A model generated the notes under the pieces. That model worked only from the letters and a program-made list of their open reading frames with translations, searched no databases and was not told the origin of the DNA. 64,000 nucleotides of DNA from Pectinophora gossypiella (lineage: Eukaryota; Arthropoda; Insecta; Lepidoptera; Gelechiidae): positions 7,161,920 through 7,225,919 of the forward strand of contig NC_065420.1 in the NCBI RefSeq assembly GCF_024362695.1, given 5' to 3'. This document shows positions 22,539-35,873 of this stretch, in pieces. Each line of letters starts with the position of its first letter. Position 1 is the stretch's first letter. Position numbers and translations under genes: made by a program.

Positions 22539-23288
22539 TATATGTTACCGGCCAAACCCGATTTTAGGCCAAACTAGTTTTGCCTAGGCTAAACTAGTTC
22601 ATCCTATGTGCGATCGGATAAACCGGTACAGACTAGGCCAAACTGGTCTGTCCTAAGGGTGATAGGAGAAACTAGTTTATCCTAGGAGGAACTAGTTGAG
22701 CCTAATAAAAATAAGTTCACTTCAGGATAAACTAGTCTGGCCTAGTCTATACTAATATTTCCTAGTCAGAAATGTTTAAAGTCGGCGCCGTATTTACCTG
22801 GACTAGAATGACAGTTATGTTTTAAGCTAAAGTAGTCTTTACGAACGAGACACAAAGTGTATAATGCGTTGTGTTCATTGTCGAGCCATACTTATGGCAA
22901 AATAAGCTTTGATTGTTCGGTAGTAAAGTCAGGTAGTAAAGTACTTAATTTACAAATTACAAATGATAAATACATCTTGATTTTATAACTAGTATTTCTG
23001 GTATTTTATTATTCCCTGTTAGCATAAAATAGGCTAAGTTCTTGACGTGTACCCATTCATAGAAGGCCCAACCAGTTTCTCCTAGGCCAGACTAGTTTAT
23101 CCTGAAGTGAACTTATTTTTATTAGGCTCAACTAGTTCCTCCTAGGATAAATTAGTTCCTCCTATCACCCTTAGGACAGACCAGTTTGGCCTAGTCTGTA
23201 CCGGTTTATCCGATCGCACATAGGATGAACTAGTTTAGCCTAGGCAAAACTAGTTTGGCCTAAAATCGGGTTTGGCCGGTAACATATA
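22539..23288. mobile_element. 750-bp foldback element with arrays of 20-bp palindromes
   Basis: Two 225-bp inverted arms (22539-22763, 23064-23288) flank a 300-bp spacer. The ends read TATATGTTACCGGCCAAACC. Each arm holds eight 20-bp units starting at 22566, 22586, 22615, 22635, 22664, 22684, 22724 and 22744 (mirrored from 23064 to 23261). Units are palindromic, consensus AGGCNAAACTAGTTTNGCCT, centred on ACTAGT or ACCGGT. They are arranged as adjacent pairs separated by 9, 9 and 20 bp, a 49-bp higher-order period. No coding sequence. It is probably a MITE/foldback transposon, with the units as candidate protein-binding sites. Confidence 0.85.
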
Positions 23289-23289
23289 C

Positions 23290-26200
23290 AACATTATGTT
23301 ATTGGTATGCAGGTCACGTTGATATGTTGGGATCAAACACATTTTAAATGTTAATAACTAACGTTTGTACAATATAAAACATACATGAAACAAGTCCTAA
23401 TGTATTGATTCGTACAGCGTTACGTACCTTCTTACGTAGTACATATAACATGTAATCCATGATGGGGTGGGCAGAGTCTCAAGTTATGATTTATCGTATT
23501 TTAGGTACATAATTTAGTCCTAAAATTATTGGCAAGATAAGTCCCACCGAACTTTTATTTAATTTTATTGCTTACTGTCGACCAGCCCCGGCTTCGCACA
23601 AATAGGGATTATGTAAGTATGAAGTCGATAGCTTCAAAAATGAAATATTTTCCATACAAACTTACACCTCTTTTTTCGAATCACCCTAAAGGCCATTTAG
23701 AAAAATAATGAAATCGTTTTAATTTCTTCAAAAATAAGTATTTTCCAGTAATTTGGAACTCTACTATTAAAAGTATAGTAGTTTCATACAAACTTTGCTT
23801 CATTTTTTTTGCTTTCAGCATAACAAGGAATCACGAGGCAGCAAAGATTAGCTGAAAAATACATTGCTTTTACGTAATTCGATACCGACATCAAATAACA
23901 AGGGTACTGTTACAAATAACAAAATATCTATTATTATGTGGGCGATTATTATACAACAATCAAGAAAGTTGGGCCAAGTTTAATTAGTTTTGTTCGATGA
24001 ATGGTTGAGTTTGCGGTGTTTTCATCAAACGGCAGTTTTACGAATTACGGGTAATGGAAACCGCGTTTTGCCTTCAATCTCTGAAATCGGTGTACTACAC
24101 GTTTTTAGTACAAATCGAATATTGTTACGTAAATGAAGTTATATCTATTAAAGACTTGCATAGGAGGCGTAGCCTACATGTATTTTACGTGTTTTACGGC
24201 CAAAGCTTGCGATCACTAATTATATCAATCGACTAGCATCACCTACATTAAGAGTCCGCGCCACGGCTCTAGTCCGAATGTCCGATAGATGCGGCGCTAG
24301 AGTCGCTGTTTTTGCGTACACTTATTATGATCTGTAATTTAGTTCCATTAAAATCCGCGAGACTTCATTCATACACCACATCCACAGCGCGCATTACAAA
24401 ATACTGACGCAAACCTCAACTAGCAAATTACTTTGTAAGTACATTGTATAAGTAAGTAACTGCACTTAAACGGTAAGAGAAAGTTTATTAGTTTATACAG
24501 CTATCCTAGAATAGCAATTCAGCGTTTCAACTTGCAAGTTATTCGTATAAACTATGACGAGAACTAGTCTAACTTAATGCCCACGAATTTTAACAAAAGC
24601 GTAGGTAGTATGCAATATATTCAGGTGAAGTGCTTAAGTTGTTGGCATTTAAATTTATTAGAGAGCAACAAAGAAGATACACTAAGGCATGTAAAATGCA
24701 CTAGAGCCTAAAGTATTTGAACTTTTAATTAAGTATGTAAAGCTATGCAATGCCAGTAGTTACGTACTTCAATAACCTTTGAAGTAATAAATAAAATACA
24801 CTTTAACTTGTATAAAGAAAATTAATTTATTAATTAATATTATTCAGACGGTTCGCACCTGCTCGTTACGAAAATCTACAGAATTAAGGATATTTTATGT
24901 CTGTAAAAAAGCTTCAGGGTTTTAATATAATATCTCACGTTTGTATATTTTGATAAGTATGAATATAATTTATCTTTTTGGTGATAAAAGGCTTATAGGT
25001 ACTTACGTAAGTAAAAGGACCTACCTTCATAACTGTCACTAACCCAATTGCCTGGCGAAGTGAATATTACGAAATTATACATTACGTATTGAAGTACCAC
25101 ATTTAAACTTTCGCCTCATGGATAATAATGATCACTCATCAGAGCCTATTTTATACCTACTTTCAGAAGCTCTACTGATAAAACTCTGTATGAAACTGAA
25201 GCAAATAAACAGACATTATCTCCAGCGGTCAAATTTAAATTGCCTAAAACTATGAACTTTTCAACAATTTGAATTTCAACGGAATATTTTAGGTTCGTAC
25301 TTAAAATTTCGAACTCGTTTGGAACGTAATAATAACCGTAGAAGACTAACAAAATATTGAAGTCAAGGTTGCATACATGACGCTTATACTACACGCGTGT
25401 CGCCTGACGGGCTTAATTTGTTTTATCGCGCGATAAATAAGTATTCGTTTTACAATGGAAAAACGTCAGAACATGAAGGAATGAAAGGAAATAATAGGTA
25501 ATCATACTTTATTATGCATAACATATATTTTATTGCACACACAGGAAATACAAAATTACAAACAAAAGAGAAATAGAAGAGCACAATAGGCGGCCTATAA
25601 TAGGTAAGTAATTATAACTTAAAATAAAATTAGGTGTCTGCAGGAATCGGCGCCATTAAATCCTAAAAAGTTGGTTTAAATTGTAAATTACCTAAATACG
25701 TTAGTATACCCAGTTAATATAGTTGTGAGTTTATTATACGTGTTAAACGATTTTTGTTATATAGTACTCACTCGTGTTTAAGGAAAATCATGCGAAATCC
25801 GCAGCTCTTGTCAAGCAGGGACGAAAGTGTTAACCAACGCGCGGGTTAAAGTCCCTTCCGAGTCAGATTGTTTCGATTGTTTTTCTCTTTTTGTAGTATG
25901 TGGTTATAATATTTCAAATAAAATTTATATTCTCGACAAAAAAAAAACAAAAGGTGTATATGTGTGTCGTAGGTTTTACCTAAATAATTTTTTTTATTAT
26001 TATTATTATTACTTACAAAACATGAAATGCGCTTTCCTAATACAGTATTAATTCCACAAAAAAGGCTAAGTAATTATAATGCAACAAGTACTTAAAACGG
26101 AAGCACACAAAGTTAACAAACTTCCTGAATTATAAAGTTCTAACTCACTTTGCAAGGGTCAAATAAGTTTAAATTACTTAATTCAAACTAGGTACGAATT

Positions 26201-26870
26201 GTCCCCTTTGCCACGTTGAAACTTTTTATTTTCACGCTTCAAATTTCGTACTAGCATCCCTGATACAACGGAAAAAACGCTTTGTTTGAATTTTTGCATG
26301 GACTAGGCTATTTTCCAACTACTTACTTAGTCAAATAAGTTGAGTAGGTAAGTACTTTTTATTAAACGTCAAACGCGAAATTACTATGGAATTTGTATGA
26401 AAAGCACACTGTGACGTCATAGAAAGACATGACAAAATGTTGGAATTATTATTGCGTTTTTCATGATTATAACTCAGAAATAAGTTAAATAGGAAAAAGA
26501 AAATGTTTTTCGTCAGTTTAAGATCTGTCTTTATTAAGTGATCAGAATTGCATAATTTAGCTTTGACCTAGGATGGAACACAATTAATTTTTTGATGCCT
26601 AGTCGTTTTGTTTCTTTAAATGTTTTTGAACTTAGAATAGTATAGAATAGAATAAATGTTGTTTTTTTTTAGCTTATTTTTTGAGGTGACTTGTGGGTTT
26701 GCCAGATGTCATTAACTACTTACTTGTCCGGATATCAACTACGAGTAGCTGGGGGTAATCTGATTAGCTGATTAACCATTTCGAAAGATCACTCGTGCGA
26801 TCGAGATTTGGCGAACAATGTAGTCGGGTGGTAGCATATATCTAATATACTTAATAATCGGGTTTATTGA
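23290..26870. other. non-coding AT-rich DNA
   Basis: No gene is recognised. There is a retroposon-like tail at 25965-26010 and a dispersed repeat piece at 26690-26730. Otherwise nothing clear. Confidence 0.6.
23570..23890. repeat. retroposon-like fragment
   Basis: It starts GACCAGCCCCGGCTTCGCAC, a motif common at the edge of lepidopteran repeats, followed by A/T-rich diverged sequence with TTCCATACAAAC. No ORF. Confidence 0.4.
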
Positions 26871-26875
26871 CGAAA

Positions 26876-27195
26876 ACGGCCTCCGTGGTCCAGTGGTTGA
26901 GCGTTGGGCTCACGATCCGGAGGTCCCGGGTTCGAATCCCGGTGGGGACATATCACAAAAATCACTTTGTGATCCCTAGTTTGGTTAGGACTTTACAGGC
27001 TGATCTGCTGATGATTGTCCAAAAAGTATGATGATCCGTGATTCGAAAGGCACGTTAAGCCGTTGTTCCCGGTTACTACTTACTGATGTAAGTAAGTAGT
27101 CGTTACATGAGCCATGTCAGGGGCCTTTGGCGGCTCAAAAATAACCCTAACACCAGGGTTTATGAGGTTGGTAATTCATTCACACGATAAAAAGA
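26876..27195 (+). repeat. tRNA-derived SINE family A, full copy
   Basis: The tRNA-like head has A box TGGTCCAGTGG (26886) and B box GGTTCGAATCC (26929), followed by a conserved body (GATCCCTAGTTTGGTTAGGA, GGCACGTTAAGCCGTT, GGCCTTTGGCGGCTC) and the tail AAAAAGAAGAG. RNA polymerase III would transcribe such an element. Other copies are at 30309, 41096, 42024, 52510, 58030 and 60490. Confidence 0.85.
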
Positions 27196-27490
27196 AGAGA
27201 CGAAAACCGTTCGTTTGTTATTAGGAGTCTAGAAGCAGTATCGTCGATGCGTACGAGCTGCGAATATGACCTGTCTCGTATGTCTTTCTAACGTGTTCTA
27301 GCAAAATGCACCTAGAACTGAAACATCCTCGTATTACTGTCGGACTTTACTCGACAATTCACGACAGTTTGTTCCTAGTTTGCTTTTATTGCCCCATGTT
27401 CCAATCTAGCGTCTAGTTCTTTACGATCTGTTTTAGGTCTTTACAATTCGTGGATCTGCAATTCCACTATATGTACCTACCTATACATAC

Positions 27491-28558
27491 AAGGTGTAAG
27501 TGACATCGTAACGAAAACTTTAAGGGGTGATAGAGCCGATGATTCAAATTCAAATTCAAAAATATCTTTATTCAGTAGGTAACATAGTTACACTTTGAAT
27601 CGTCAATTTTTACATAACGAACGTCTCATCCGCCTAAAACTACTGCAGCTTCTCACAACCTGTATAGCCGGGGAAAAGAAGCTGCAAGAAAAACCTCGGC
27701 ACAGGGCCCTAGACGATCTTTAAAAAAAAAAAATAATAATAATAAACATAAAATATTGATATACAATTGAGTAATTTAGCTGCCTAATATCAGTTCTCAG
27801 ACAATTAATCCCATGCATTCATATCTTCTAAATAATCACTAACTTTATAATAACCTTTTTTGTAAAGTTTTTGTTTAACTACTGTCTTAAAGCAGTTGAA
27901 AGGCAAATTCTGAATGTCAATGGGAATCTTATTGTAAAAACGTATACATTGCCCCTTAAAAGATTTAGTAATCTTATGTAATCGACTGACTTGTAAAGCA
28001 AGTTTATTTTTATTCCGGGTATTAACAATGTGCCGATCGCTATTTTTTGCAAATAATCCTATATGTTTTTTACATATATTAAGTTTTCAAAGATATATTG
28101 TGACGCCAAAGTTAAAATATTAATTTCTTTAAATTTATTTCTAAGTGACATCTTGGGTCCCAATTTGTAAATCGCCCGAATGGCCCGCTTTTGCAAAACA
28201 AAAATGCTGTTCACATCTGCAGCATGACCCCACAGCAAGATGCCGTACGACATTAGACTGTGGAAGTAGGCAAAATAAACTAATCGCGCGGTTTCTACAT
28301 CGGTTATTAAACGAATTTTTTTGACCGCGAATGCTGCTGAGCTGAGCCTTTTGGACAACTTATCAATATGAGGACTCCATTGCAACTTAGCGTCCAAAGT
28401 AATTCCCAAAAATACAGCAGTATCCGTGAGGTCCAATTCCTTATTTTTTACAATAATAGAATCGAGCGGCCTACTAACATTCGATAACGTAAAATAAACA
28501 TATTTTGTTTTTGGGTTGATATCAAATGAAATTTTCCGAGAGGAAATTCCACTTGACA
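27491..28558. mobile_element. MITE family C copy split by a LINE
   Basis: The left arm (27491-27546) and right arm (28517-28558, containing GATATCAAATGAAATTTTCC) flank a 5'-truncated LINE. The first residues of the apparent LINE ORF (SSGISSRKISFDI) are MITE sequence read through. Confidence 0.65.
27551..28516 (-). pseudogene. 5'-truncated jockey/CR1-like LINE
   Basis: Minus-strand reading gives the C-terminal RT part (AVFLGITLDAKLQWSPHI, ARLVYFAYFHSLMSYGILLW, LQKRAIRAIYKLG), then a -1 frameshift near 28075, and continues to a stop at 27805 (...DYLEDMNAWD). The 3' UTR ends in GAATTTGAATTTGAA repeats at 27551. It is non-functional because of the frameshift and truncation. Confidence 0.8.
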
Positions 28559-28596
28559 TAATAATAATAATAAAGCCTACGTGCTTGTATTTGTAC

Positions 28597-28788
28597 GGGG
28601 TGTAAGTGACATCATAACGAAAAGTAAGGGGAATGATTGAATATCAAGTGGAATTTTTCATCGAGAATAGAATTTAAGAGACACAAAAAATCATGAATTT
28701 TGCGAGGAAAATTTCCACTTGTTATTACCTCAGAATCATGGTCTGAATCATCCCCCTCAGTATTCGTTACGATGTCACTAACACCCTG
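28597..28788. mobile_element. MITE family C, copy 4
   Basis: It starts GGGGTGTAAGTGACATCATA and ends CACTAACACCCTG before TATG, with internal TGGAATTTTTC and its inverse. Short spacer. Confidence 0.75.
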
Positions 28789-30308
28789 TATGTATTAATA
28801 CATAGGAATAAGAGGGAATAAGTAAAAAATGTGTTGTGACTTCAATTCAGTGATCGCGTGTATAAAATCTAATGTATTTATTACAATGCCTGAAAAGTCT
28901 ACATTTAACAATAATTAAATTAAACCAGCTGTCATGATCCAGACAATGAGGGAGATTATATCGCATTACTGAAATTCACAGTAAAAGCAAAAGTCAACGA
29001 AATATAATTTATTTATACAAGCATAATTTATATTTTTAATAATTAACTTCATTTCTGAGAATATGTACCGAAAGCTTCTTCATTTTAACGAGACTTCATA
29101 ATATGTAATGTGCTCCAAATATACTTCTTATGCGTACAGTATTCAATAAAAGGAAACGTAAAAATAGAGGCTCCGTAGGAATTGCTAATGTAAAATTACC
29201 AAATTAAACTCGTAGGTACTTAGCGAAAATAAGACATAAGAAGACTGTTGATACCTCCATTCGTATAGGGATAACACAATATATTGTCCATCAAAAAAAG
29301 ATAGGTAGTACTTGTACGTGTTACTGGCAATATTAGGCAGCTCGCGCAATATTAGAGATACCTTAGTAGTTCTTTACATATAGATAAGTAACTAATTTGA
29401 CAACTGCCAGAATAAATCATTTTCGTGATATTTCTTTATCACTAGGCTAGGATAGGGTACAGTATATTTCTGTCCTGTTGTCAAAATAATCATCCTTCGT
29501 CTAAAGAACTACACCTAAAATTTACTGTCTATAGAGCACAGTACATCAACGTCATTTTAGCGGTTTAAAAAGTATGTAACAGACTTACATACATACGTAG
29601 CGGTCAAATAACCCTCATTGTTGCTGTATTGTACAGTTAAAAAATATTATTATGTAGGTACTTACACGATCATATAGGTTTTCGATTCGGTTACGGTTGC
29701 GGTATACATCCCCAGGGATAGAATCTTATTTCAAACGTGTCGGTCTACGCAGAGATCTTATCCGGAGCCTTTAGCTGACTTACTTTAGGTTACCCTTAGC
29801 GCTCATTTCGGTTCTTTGACGATTTAATTTTGTATAAAAGGGGACAAAAAAAGACAGATAGGATAAAGAAAAGTAAATAAATATGTTTTTGTGGTCAAAG
29901 CGAAAATATTTTATTGCTATAAAAAGGCTACAGCTTTGTTCACTGCGATACCGCGGCGAGCATGCGGCGGCAGGACGCGGCGTGTGAAACCAGCCTATAA
30001 GCCTAAATACCTGAACAAAACACATTTCACCTTGTCGACAACGGGCAATCGTGTTCAAAATCCCGACGCTAATATCTCATACTTTTATAATATAGAATGG
30101 AAAACTTTTCAGCCACAGACTAGACATAAACAAGGCAGTTATTACATTTGTAGACAGTATATCAGACAGTTTTCTAGTCGTCTGCGAAGTTATCAACTTC
30201 TAAACATTCCAATTTTCTTTTGTTTCCTTTATACGGTTACAAGGTGTAAATAATTCAGGTAACGTGGAGCGCTTGCTAATAGTGAAATTATATTGTCATT
30301 TAGATACG

Positions 30309-30620
30309 AACGGTCTCCGTGGTCTAGTAAATTGAGCGTTGGGCTCACGATCCGGACGTCCCGGTCCCGGGTTCAAATCAAATTCAAATCACTTTGTGAT
30401 CCCTAGTTTGGTTAGGACATTACAGGCTGATCACCTGATTGTCCTAAAATAAAATGATCCGTGCTTCGGAAGGCACGTTAAGCTGGTTACTACTTACTGA
30501 TGTAAGTGGTCGTTACATGAGCTATGTCAGGGGCCTTTGGCAGTTCAATAGTAACCCTGACATCAAGGTTTATGGGGTTGGTAATCCACCTTATAAACCA
30601 TACGAGAGAAGAAGTGAAAC
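30309..30620 (+). repeat. tRNA-derived SINE family A copy
   Basis: Head GGTCTCCGTGGTCTAG and GGGCTCACGATCCGGA. The B box region is damaged by a small rearrangement (GGGTTCAAATCAAATTC). The body and the AGAAGAAG-type tail are retained. Confidence 0.8.
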
Positions 30621-30795
30621 TATACAAAATGAATATCGATTAGTACCGAAAAAATACGTAAGTAAGTATGTACAGGTTTATTAATAAAACAAAGGAATCT
30701 GTCCAAGTGGATACCCCGGTGCGTGCAACCTGGCCAACTTGCGAAAACATCCTGCGCAGATGTTTGTGAACTTACTAAATTGTATAACAATATTT

Positions 30796-30975
30796 TATGT
30801 TTTTTCGAGAACGTCTAGGGCCGTCACGCACGCCAAGCATTTTTCTTGCAGCTTATTTTCCCCGGCTATACAGGTTGTGAGAAACTGCAGTAGCTTTACG
30901 CGGATGAGACGTTCGTTACGTTAAAATTGACGATTCAAAACTATGTTACCTACTGAATAAATATTTTTCGGTTTT
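30796..30975 (+). repeat. LINE 3' UTR fragment
   Basis: It matches the 3' UTR of the minus-strand LINE at 27551-28516 in the opposite orientation (CCCCGGCTATACAGGTTGTG, GCGGATGAGACGTTCG, CTACTGAATAAATA). A separate, severely truncated insertion. Confidence 0.75.
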
Positions 30976-32127
30976 AATTTTTAAAAAACAATAAGTAACA
31001 TGATAGTAACACGAAGACGATTTCATATTTACTTCTTAACCGTATACGAGTATGAAATAATAATGAAAAGTTAGAAAGTATCATGTCGGTAACTATTTCC
31101 TTCAATTTATTTAATTGGAGAAGTACGTTTGGAGAAGCGTACTAGTTTCGTGTGAATAATTATGTCTTGATTAGATCAATAGATAAAATGAGAAATCGAA
31201 TATGTAGCAAAATAAATATAGCTGTAGTTCTTTTGTTTTGATATTATTATTAGGTACTTACCTATGTCAACTGAAGGCCGCCGATTAGTTTGAATCCCAG
31301 TGGATACTAATTTGTTTTCCGACTCATGAACGGATTCTGATGGATACAAGATATTCTTTGATTTAACAAACTTTTGGTATGTTTTTTACTACGTTAAGTT
31401 TTAGTCCCGTGTGGAATTTGGAGTATTGTTATTGAGGTGTACATTAGTAGATCATGTATTACAAACCCCTTCAGGGATCCCCTAGTTGTATTCAAGAGGA
31501 ATTTAACATTTTTTTTTTACCAATATTTAGATGTCACATATTTTAGAGGACTCCTTGGATATCAGAAACTCCTAAATTTAGAGACGTGAATGCGTTGGAA
31601 TGTAGTGAAAGCTGGCTTTAATATACGCTAACGAACCGTACTCGACTTTGCTAAGCTTATAATTGGCGTAGCAGCTACGACTAACATTATTCTGCTACGC
31701 CGTAGTCATACTTGACTAACATAAAATACAACTAGAAGTACTCGACTAAAATTGAATCTTGTCATCCAATAAATATTGGATGCTATTTCCATTAATTAAT
31801 AGAGAACAAACTGTTTCGCGGAATTTGCTAGTTATTATAGATTTCGCAAAGTAATGGCAAATTCTATTGAGAAATGGAACAAGCATTCTGTAAGTAGAGA
31901 TGCACCGAATATTTGGTTGGTATTCGGTTTTAGTGTCGCATTAGAATATAATTAATTAAACTTAATAAAAATAACGTATATGAGGGAATCATTAAAATCT
32001 TGGAATCTTTAAAACTACATTAAATAGACTTATAATTTAGGCCTCTTCATTTACCATCAGGAGAGCTTGTGGGCTATGTTTTAAAATTATTATGTTTTTT
32101 TGGGTTACTTAAATTAGTTTATTTACT

Positions 32128-33232
32128 AGCTTTTGCCCGCGATTCCGTCCGCGTGGCGTGTTATAAAAGAAAGATCTTTGTGTGTGTGGGAGAAAGGTTA
32201 AAAATGCTTAATTTTATTATTTTTAAATGAGGTTACAGTATAAGTAGCTCAATTAAATAATGAATTGTTATTAATTTCTAGATTATTAGTTTATGATTTG
32301 GTTTGATATTTTAGGAAAATACGATCAATTTCGAAAATTTAAACAAAATTTAAAAATTACAACAGAAATACGCCGTGAAACGTCCGCCTGGAAAATTCAA
32401 CACAAAACTACCTACGAAAGATTTGAACCATCCAAGAATAGTGAAAAGTTCGCCCGCAAAATTCAATATTTGACACGACCATCAACGACGTCTGCCCTCA
32501 CGCGTCTGCCGCGTTCCGGTTGCTCACTCGAGTATCTGCCCCCCCCCCCCCTCCGCGCCTCGCCATCGCTGTCGCCGCCCCACAAACGCCGCCGCGGACG
32601 CGACATTTCTTGGTTGCCACTACCGCGAGCTATAAATTTCAAGCTTCTAACTCGCTTCCCGTTCCCAGGGAAATTTTTAACTTTCCATTCACTAAGGTAT
32701 ATAATATATGCATGTCAAATTTCAAGCATCTAACTTATGCAGTTTAGATATTTTCATACAATTTTTTTTACCCGCCAATTCCCATTTTTCAAAATACAGC
32801 CATAACTAAAATTTATATTTACTAAGGTATGCATGCATGCTTTTATTCGTAGCATGCATGCTAGATTGAAAACATCTATCTTACGCGGTTTAGATTTTAT
32901 CATACAAATGTTTTTTCCCGCTAACTCCCGTTTCCGTGGGAATTTTGCAATATCCAGTTGCAACTAAGCTTTAAGTTAACTATGGTACCTGCATGCCAAA
33001 TTTCAAGCGTCTAACTTAAGCGGTTTAGAATTTTTATACAAAAGGGTTTTCCCGCTAATTCCTGTTCCCGTGGGAATTTCGGGAATTCCTTTCTTAGTGC
33101 ACCTCTACGGTACCTAAGCTACGTCCCTTCCTAATTTCAAGTGCCTACGTTTAGCCGTTTAGGCTGTGCGTTGATATGTCAGTCATTCAGTCAGTCAGTT
33201 TCTCCTTTTATATATTTAGATATTTCCGTCAT
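32128..33232. mobile_element. ~1.1-kb repeat element with internal near-tandem blocks
   Basis: It starts CTAGCTTTTGCCCGCGATTC, ends with CAGTCAGTCAG followed by a TATATATTTAGAT-type tail, and contains several ~110-130-bp blocks with CCCGCTAANTCC...GTGGGAATTT (near 32640, 32760, 32910 and 33040). A C12 run and a GC-rich patch lie at 32539-32620. The pattern fits a common lepidopteran retroposon; superfamily uncertain. Confidence 0.5.
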
Positions 33233-33329
33233 ACGTGATTTCTATGTAACTTTAACCATTAAGGCTGCTCACGCGACTGAAGCTTAAAAAATGGAGTAAC
33301 TTCTCCCGTTTTCCCAATATTTCCCTTCA

Positions 33330-33600
33330 CTACTCTGCTCCTATTGATTGTAGCGTGATGAAAAGTATACTATAACCTGCCCAGGAGTATGAAGAATAAT
33401 TGTACCAAGTTTCATTAAAATCCGTCGAATAGTTTTTGTTTCTATAAGGAACATACAGACAGACAGACAAAAATTTTACTGATTGCATTTTTGGCATCAG
33501 TATCGATCACTAATCACCCCCTGATAGTTATTTTGAAAATATATTTAATGTACAGAATTTACCTCTCTACAGATTTATTATAGATAAGTATAGATTAGGT
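33330..33600. repeat. retroposon-like fragment
   Basis: It contains CCAAGTTTCATTAAAATCCG and GAACATACAGACAGACAGAC, motifs that recur at the 3' ends of insect repeats. No coding sequence. Confidence 0.4.
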
Positions 33601-35799
33601 TTGCCAACAGACAAAAACACTTTTACTCGTTACTCGGATACGTACTCGTAGTTACTCGGATGGTTTCAACAAAATCACGCACTCTCAGGTTTTACCATCG
33701 ACGTGACGCGAAACCGAATAGTTCGTCCGAATATTCTAGTCAAACCGAAGAATACTCGGTTATTCGTTTCAATCACTATTCGGCGCATGTCTACCTGTAA
33801 ACATCGACACTCAAAATTTTACGGTCCAATTATTACAGCTACAGGAAGTATGTGTGTTTATTGACTTGTCTTCCAATTTACATTAAGTAGGTATAGGAAC
33901 ACGTGTAAATCGTTGATAGCTTTCGTGACACCATAATTTGCCACAGTCTACATACGATCTTGTCAACATTAATCCCCCGAGTGTTACGGAGCGGAGCGAA
34001 CGGAGCGAGCGAAGCAACCGTACCGGAATATTCCCTGTACGTAACCCGAATACCGGATTAAGAAATATGATAATTTGGATTGATTATGCTTCAATTATTT
34101 TTTGATACAATAACATATGTTGTGTTACATATTTTATATTTTAAAGGTAAGATAAGTAAGTCCCTGCTTTTTATAGAAAGCAGTGGAGAAAGTGCTTCAG
34201 CGGTAATGAAAAACAACGTAAGGAGGTATCTTTACGTGGGTACACAATCTCGAGAAATTCGTTTTGATGTATTGGGCTAGTTTTCCTTTCGCGGGTTAGA
34301 AGATCAGACAGGCACTGGGTTCTGTAAAAAACCGGACCTGTCAAATCTTCATGTCAGGTAGGCGGACCCTGTGAACACGGAACAACGCTAGGGAAACGAT
34401 GAGTGCTTCCTATTATAAATAAATAAACATATTAAAATGGTTTAGTTATGGTAAAAGTACCTGCCGTGAATACCTATTTTTTTTTTAATTCATAAATGCA
34501 AAACAAAGCAAAGTGCTAATGAGGTTTCCGGAAAGTCCATAATTCAGAGTAAGAGGATCTAATAGGAGAACGACTTGCGGAACTTCTTATCAGAGTGCCT
34601 CGACTCCCGAACACCCGGTTACCGCATTGGATTACCTACGTCCCGCGAACCCCGAAACCGAAACACATACATGTTCTTTCAAACTTTGTCTTTAAACGTA
34701 TGCCCACAAAACACACAAAACATCTCGTTTTACACGCACACTACACATTGACGTTATCGTACACGCGCATCTGTGTGTATGACGTCTGACGCCCATATGA
34801 TTGAACACAGAAAGCAAGAATCCATTTTCGGTTCGTTTCTTCTTTAGTATACATAAATGATTTACCTTATACCGAGCTGCTGACGTACAAACTATTTTCA
34901 TTATTATCCAAAGAGGAGTTCCCGCTATTTATAATCTGCGTTGTCGAGACTCTCTGAGGGTTTGCAAGTCAATATATTTATGAAAATATTATGTATGTCC
35001 GTAAAAAAATATCTCTCCTTCCGAGAAACTGAGAAAGACATACAAATACTTACAATACAAGGAACAAAAATAACATTGCTATCCAAATTTCTAGATTAAT
35101 TAAATGAAATTCATCATTTTTGGGGTTATATATACGTTTTTACCACCAGACATTATTTTAATTTGTTTAGAAAATCTTAACTTAATGCTCATATATATGC
35201 TATGTAAAAAAGCTTATTATAAGATTAGTCATTACCTAAATGATAAAAAAGCCTGGTAATCAATGTGTTCCTTTAGTTATTAAATAACTTGCAATGTGTA
35301 TCTACATTGATTTAAAAAAGATGTGTTATTGTTGCAGTTTCTTGACATTTCTTTTCATCAGCTATAACACCTTGCGAAATGACGTAGATTCAAAAATGTT
35401 AAATTAATCTTCAACAAGTTTATCTATAATAATTACGTTGTATAAGTGATTCTGATTTCTAAGACCGAGGGGGGTGAGGTAAACCTAGCTTAAACTCCGG
35501 TGAGGAGAGGAGATTTACCGTTCTATACTTAGTATTTTTCCTTATTCTATGCTTATACTTTGTATTAAAGGACACTCAAATACCTGACGCATTATACAGA
35601 AATAGACAACATTCTCTAACTTCAGTCGCATACCTTTATGATTATAAGCAATTTGTAAACAATTTAGTCACAGCCTTGAAGAGATAGATAAACATTTATT
35701 TTTGAGGAGGTGTTCAAAATAATAAGTACCTTTTTCTGTTTGATAGAATAAATGATAGAGAACCATGAATGTTCAATGAAAATTTTCTTTTATATATTT

Positions 35800-35837
35800 A
35801 ATTTTTAAGAAAAGGTGTCTACCTTTTCTTAAAAATT
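35800..35837. repeat. perfect 17-bp hairpin
   Basis: Arms 35800-35816 (AATTTTTAAGAAAAGGT) and 35821-35837 with a GTCT loop. It could act as a terminator-like or cruciform structure, but no gene is adjacent. Confidence 0.85.
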
Positions 35838-35873
35838 TACTTACCTAAGTTTAATATTCTTTAAATATATATA

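Noticed and set aside
22566..22763. CRISPR-like array of short repeats
   Set aside because: Units are palindromic, spacers are constant and very short, the arms are inverted, and the genome is animal. Not CRISPR.
26876..26950. tRNA-like sequence with A and B boxes
   Set aside because: It does not fold as a full tRNA and continues into a repeated body; the same block recurs across the window, so it is a SINE head.
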